DNA of 64,000 nucleotides from Nymphaea colorata. Taxonomy: Eukaryota > Streptophyta > Magnoliopsida > Nymphaeales > Nymphaeaceae. The stretch lies in assembly GCF_008831285.2 (NCBI RefSeq), contig NC_045151.1, positions 10,530,571 to 10,594,570 of the forward strand. Reading direction: 5' to 3'. The translations under genes were made by a program, and so were the position numbers. Below the pieces are notes generated by a model. The model saw only the letters and a list, made by a program, of their open reading frames with translations, was not told where the DNA came from and did not search any database. This document shows positions 60,502-64,000 of this stretch, piece by piece; position 1 is the first letter of the stretch, and each line of letters begins with the position of its first letter.

Positions 60502-63500
60502 TCAAGCTGGAGCATAAATATCAATCATGCTCAGCTTGTTACATCCTCTCAAGAAATCGCCAATGGGAAGAGCCTTAGTGAACATATCAGCAGCTTGATC
60601 TTCAGAAGAGACATGAATGGTGTCAATAACACCTTCTTGTACCAAGTCCCGAACATAATGACAATCTACTTTAATGTGTTTAGTCCTCTCATGGAAAACA
60701 GGATTATTTGCAATGTAGGTTGCTGCTCCATTATCACAATACATCTTCATTGGGAGTGTCACAGAAATCCCAAATTCTAGAAGCACAGATTTGACCAAAG
60801 ACATTTCAGCCGCAGTTTGGGCCATAGCTCTATATTCAGACTCAGCACTAGATCTAGCAACCACATTCTGTTTCTTGTTTCTCCAAGAAATAAGATTCCC
60901 ACCAACAAAGACACAGAAACCCGTAGTCGATTTCCTGTCATCTACTGACCCTGCATAATCAGCGTCACTATATGCTTCTATGTCCACACATGATCTCTTT
61001 TTGAACCATAACCCCTTTCCAGAGGCTGATTTCAAGTATTTTACCACCATTAGAGCAGCCTCCCAATGAATTTTCTGAGGTTTTTCCATGAATTGACTTA
61101 ACTTGTTCACAGCAAAACTGATATCAGGTCGAGTGATAGTCAGTATAAAAGTTTCCCTATCAACGATATGTAAGAACGGGAGTCAAAAGTTTCTGAGTCA
61201 TCATCATGAATATGAATTCGAGGATTCATAGGAAGTGTAGCCGGTTTGGCTCCCAATAATCCTGTTTCCTGCAAAAGATCAAGAACATATTTCCTCTGAG
61301 ACATCACAAGTCCTTTATTACTGCGAGCCACTTCAATGCCAAGAAAATAACGAAGTGGACCAAGATCTTTTGTGACAAAGTGTTTCTGTAGAAACTCCTT
61401 TGCCTGAGCTAACTCGTGAATACTTTCTCCAGTGAGGACAATATCATCAACATATACAATCAATATCACTATACCAGAAGTCCCTTTTTTGATAAACGAG
61501 TGATCACACTGGGACCTTTGAAATCCACACTTAGAAACAACCTCACTGAGCTTATGAAACCATGCACGAGGGCTTTGTTTAAGCCCATAGATAGCCTTTT
61601 TGAGTTTGCATACCTTGGAACACTCCCCCTGTCGTTCAAAACCAGGGGGTTGTTGCATATAGACTGTTTCAAAGAGATCACCATACAGAAATGCATTTTT
61701 CACATCAAGCTGAAAAAGAGGTCAATCCTGCTGAACTGCGAGAGATATAACAAGGCGAATAGTACCTAACCGTGCCACAGGCGAAAACATCTCGAAGAAG
61801 TCCACACCATAAGTCTGTGTATAACCTTTAGCAACAAGACGAGCTTTGAAGCGCTCTACAGACCCATCAGAATGATATTTGATTGTGAAAACCCATTTAG
61901 AGCCAACAACGTCACAAGTCATCGGTGGGTCCACTAAGTCCCAAGTTTCTCGAGAAAGAAGAGCATCCATTTCCTCCTGCATGACTTGCTTCCATCGTGA
62001 ATCTAGCAAGGCTTGGTGGTGAGAGGTCGGAATAGTATGACTATCCATAGCTCGGTCAAACTGTATTAAACTCGTGCTCAAATGGTCCATAGAAACCGAG
62101 TTAGAGATAGGATGTCTTGTGCACTGTCGCTGGCCCTTGCGAATAGCAATGGGTAGATCATCTACAGAATAATCATCATTTCTTCCCGAGTCAGTCTTAT
62201 CATTAGAACTTACCTCATGAGAAGATTCTGGTGGACGGGTGGGAGAGGGATCTTGACGCCGAGTATAGACTATCGGAGGTTTATCAAAACGATCACAAGA
62301 CCATGGTTGAGAGGAAGGGATAGACTCAAGAGAGACTGGGGGAATAGGAAGAGGGACAGATACGGGGAGTTCATTCAAAGTGGTATGTGATGTGAAGTAA
62401 GGACGCGACTCAAAGAATGTAACATCCGCACTGATAATCTCTTTCATGTTCTGGGGATCAAAACATCGGTAGCCTTTTTGATTGGCAAGATATCCAATGA
62501 ACACACATTTAACAGCTTGGGCAGCAAGTTTGTTTTTGTTTGGGCCCAAGATGTGTACAAAACAAGTGCATCCAAACACTTTGGGAGGGATATGAAATAA
62601 TGGTCGATCTGGATATAGTATTTGAATGGGAATGCGTTCTTGGATGGCAGACGAGGGTAATCGGTTGATGAGGTAGCAGGCAGTGAGAATAGCATCACCC
62701 CAAAAATATGCAGGCATATGAGTATGCAACATGAGAGTGCGGGCCACATTTAGAAGTTGTCGATGTTTGCGTTCAGCAACACCATTTTGTTAGGATGTGT
62801 GGGGACATGTATATTGTGGGCGAATCCCATGATTGGCATAGAATTGAAGTAGAGCTGAGGATTTAAATTTAAGAGCATTATCAGTGCGAATATTTTTTAC
62901 AATAACACCAAACTGAGTTTTTATTTCATTGACAAATTTCTGAATAATACAGATGACTTCAGACCTGTCCCGTAACAAAAATACCCAACTGACTCTAGTA
63001 AAATCATCAACCAGAACAAGGTAATACCAGAAACGTGAACGAAAGAGAACACGATTTGGACCCCAAACATCAACATGCAAAAGATCAAAGGGACTTTGAC
63101 TCGATGAACTCTGACTTGAAGGGAAACTACTATGTGTATGCTTGCCTAACTGGCATGCATCACATAAGAATGACTCTGATGCAGGAATATCTGGAAAAAT
63201 ACGACGAAGCTTGGACACAGAAGGATGACTCAGCCTGAGATGCCACTGCAAAGGAGAAGGCTTCGATGTGAAGGAGGATGCAGCAACATCGACAGGAACA
63301 GAGAGGAAATAGAGCCCTTCCCGTTCATGGCCGCCACCAATCATCTTCCCAGTTTGTAAGTCCTGAAAAGAACATAAACTGGGATAAAAAATGACTCTAC
63401 ACTGTAGATCTCTAGCCAATTGCTTAACAGATAATAGATTAACAGGAAATCGTGGAGCATATAACACATGTGTAATGGTGCCAAAAGACGTGAGATAGAT

Positions 63501-64000
63501 ATCACCACTGCCCAGAATAGGGGACAACTTGCCATCAGCCAACTTGACATGTTGTGGTGTAGTGAACCTGGTGAACGATAAAAACATTTGTGGCTGATTA
63601 CAACAATGCCTGGATGCTCCTGAGTCAATCATCCATATCATACCTGGGTCCTGCGTGGGGGCACCAACAGAGAACGCCGAGTCTATGGTAGCTGTGCTGG
63701 ATGAAGCAAGGGTAGATCTCTGAGCAAGAACTAGATCATAATCTTCTTTGCTTAAGTTGAGAGAATATAATGGAGATATAGGAGTAGGAGACTCAACCAT
63801 AGAATCAGTAACCTGTGGAGAAGTCACAGTAAAAGAAGAAGACCCTTTTCCTGCATTCGTCCTTCCTCCACCACGTCCTTGAGGACCAGCAGAACGTAGG
63901 TGGGGATGTTTATCCCAACATCGATCCTCTAAGTGTCCTAATTTACCACAATAGGAGCACTGAAATCTGCCACGTCCTGTACCACGACTTGTACCACGTC
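60502..64000 (-). pseudogene. copia-3 gag-pol, two nonsense codons and one frameshift
   Basis: From the window edge the minus strand encodes a zinc knuckle, CSYCGKLGHLEDRC, the protease motif MIDSGASRHCC, and integrase with HLRLSHPS...CDACQLGKH and HVDVWGP. A stop TAA at 62790-62792 stands in place of Gln before [13 protein letters not shown] follows with VGSKWVFTIKYHSDG and SPVARLGTIR, then a stop TGA at 61722-61724 in place of Trp. The intact catalytic YVDDIVLTG comes next, followed by a one-base loss at about 61140 before LSLDLI/TRPDIS. RNase H in the new frame has AYSDADYAGS, SAESEYRAMA and CDNGAATYIA, ending MIDIYAPA. Confidence 0.9.

Larger units (their letters stand above)
60254..64000 (-). 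mobile_element. Ty1/copia retrotransposon copia-3, running off the window
   Basis: The 3' LTR is 60254-60494 (minus strand TGTTAAATAC...AATCAACA). Before it on the minus strand are the purine tract GAGGGGGAG and a pol gene read from 64000 down to about 60502. It sits inside the copia-4 remnant. The likely target duplication is ATCTT at 60249-60253, but the 5' LTR and its flank are outside the window. It runs in the same direction as the OTU gene. Confidence 0.92.

Overview
This is nuclear DNA of a flowering plant. The signs are two genes of plant-specific type with GT-AG introns, abundant Ty1/copia and Ty3/gypsy retrotransposons with tRNA-iMet primer sites, MITEs, and many long (AT)n, (CT)n and (GA)n microsatellites. 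The species cannot be named from the sequence. The GC-rich last exon of the first gene is compatible with a monocot or an early-diverging angiosperm, but this is a weak clue.

Layout. 1-5.0 kb: AT-rich intergenic DNA. 5.0-6.95 kb: a complete three-exon gene on the plus strand for a BOI-type RING E3 ubiquitin ligase, with a TATA box and pyrimidine-rich leader. 7-29.9 kb: gene-poor DNA holding small repeats. These include several copies of a 'GGAGCCAGAAATTT' dispersed repeat, two copies of a MITE that abuts (AT)n tracts, one hAT-type MITE and several tandem duplications. 29.98-56.41 kb: seven exons on the minus strand encode the OTU cysteine-protease core of a plant OTU deubiquitinase (OTU9-12 group, most like OTU11). 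The catalytic Cys and His are present and all junctions are canonical. The first exon(s) lie above 56.41 kb and were not found; they are probably beyond the window.

The OTU introns are the main story. Intron D-E (4.9 kb) contains a 3.0 kb TG...CA element with a perfect TATTT duplication and no second terminal repeat, probably a long solo LTR. Intron B-C is 18.8 kb. It holds copia-1 (38754-44181, TSD GTTTG, LTRs identical except for a CT run), copia-2 (44562-50042, TSD CTCAT, LTRs 6/249 different, RT catalytic Asp lost), a large imperfect palindrome with pararetrovirus-like leader sequence, a 352 bp MITE, a 456 bp TRIM (TSD ACTTA), a broken gypsy integrase with an exact 185 bp tandem duplication, and a 432 bp Mutator-type element with a 9 bp duplication. 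Upstream of the first visible OTU exon are a solo LTR (TSD CAATT) and a four-deep nest of copia elements that runs off the right edge.

The two host genes act at opposite ends of ubiquitin signalling (ligase and deubiquitinase). They lie 23 kb apart and there is no sign that they are functionally linked here. None of the retrotransposons seen has a fully open gag-pol frame.
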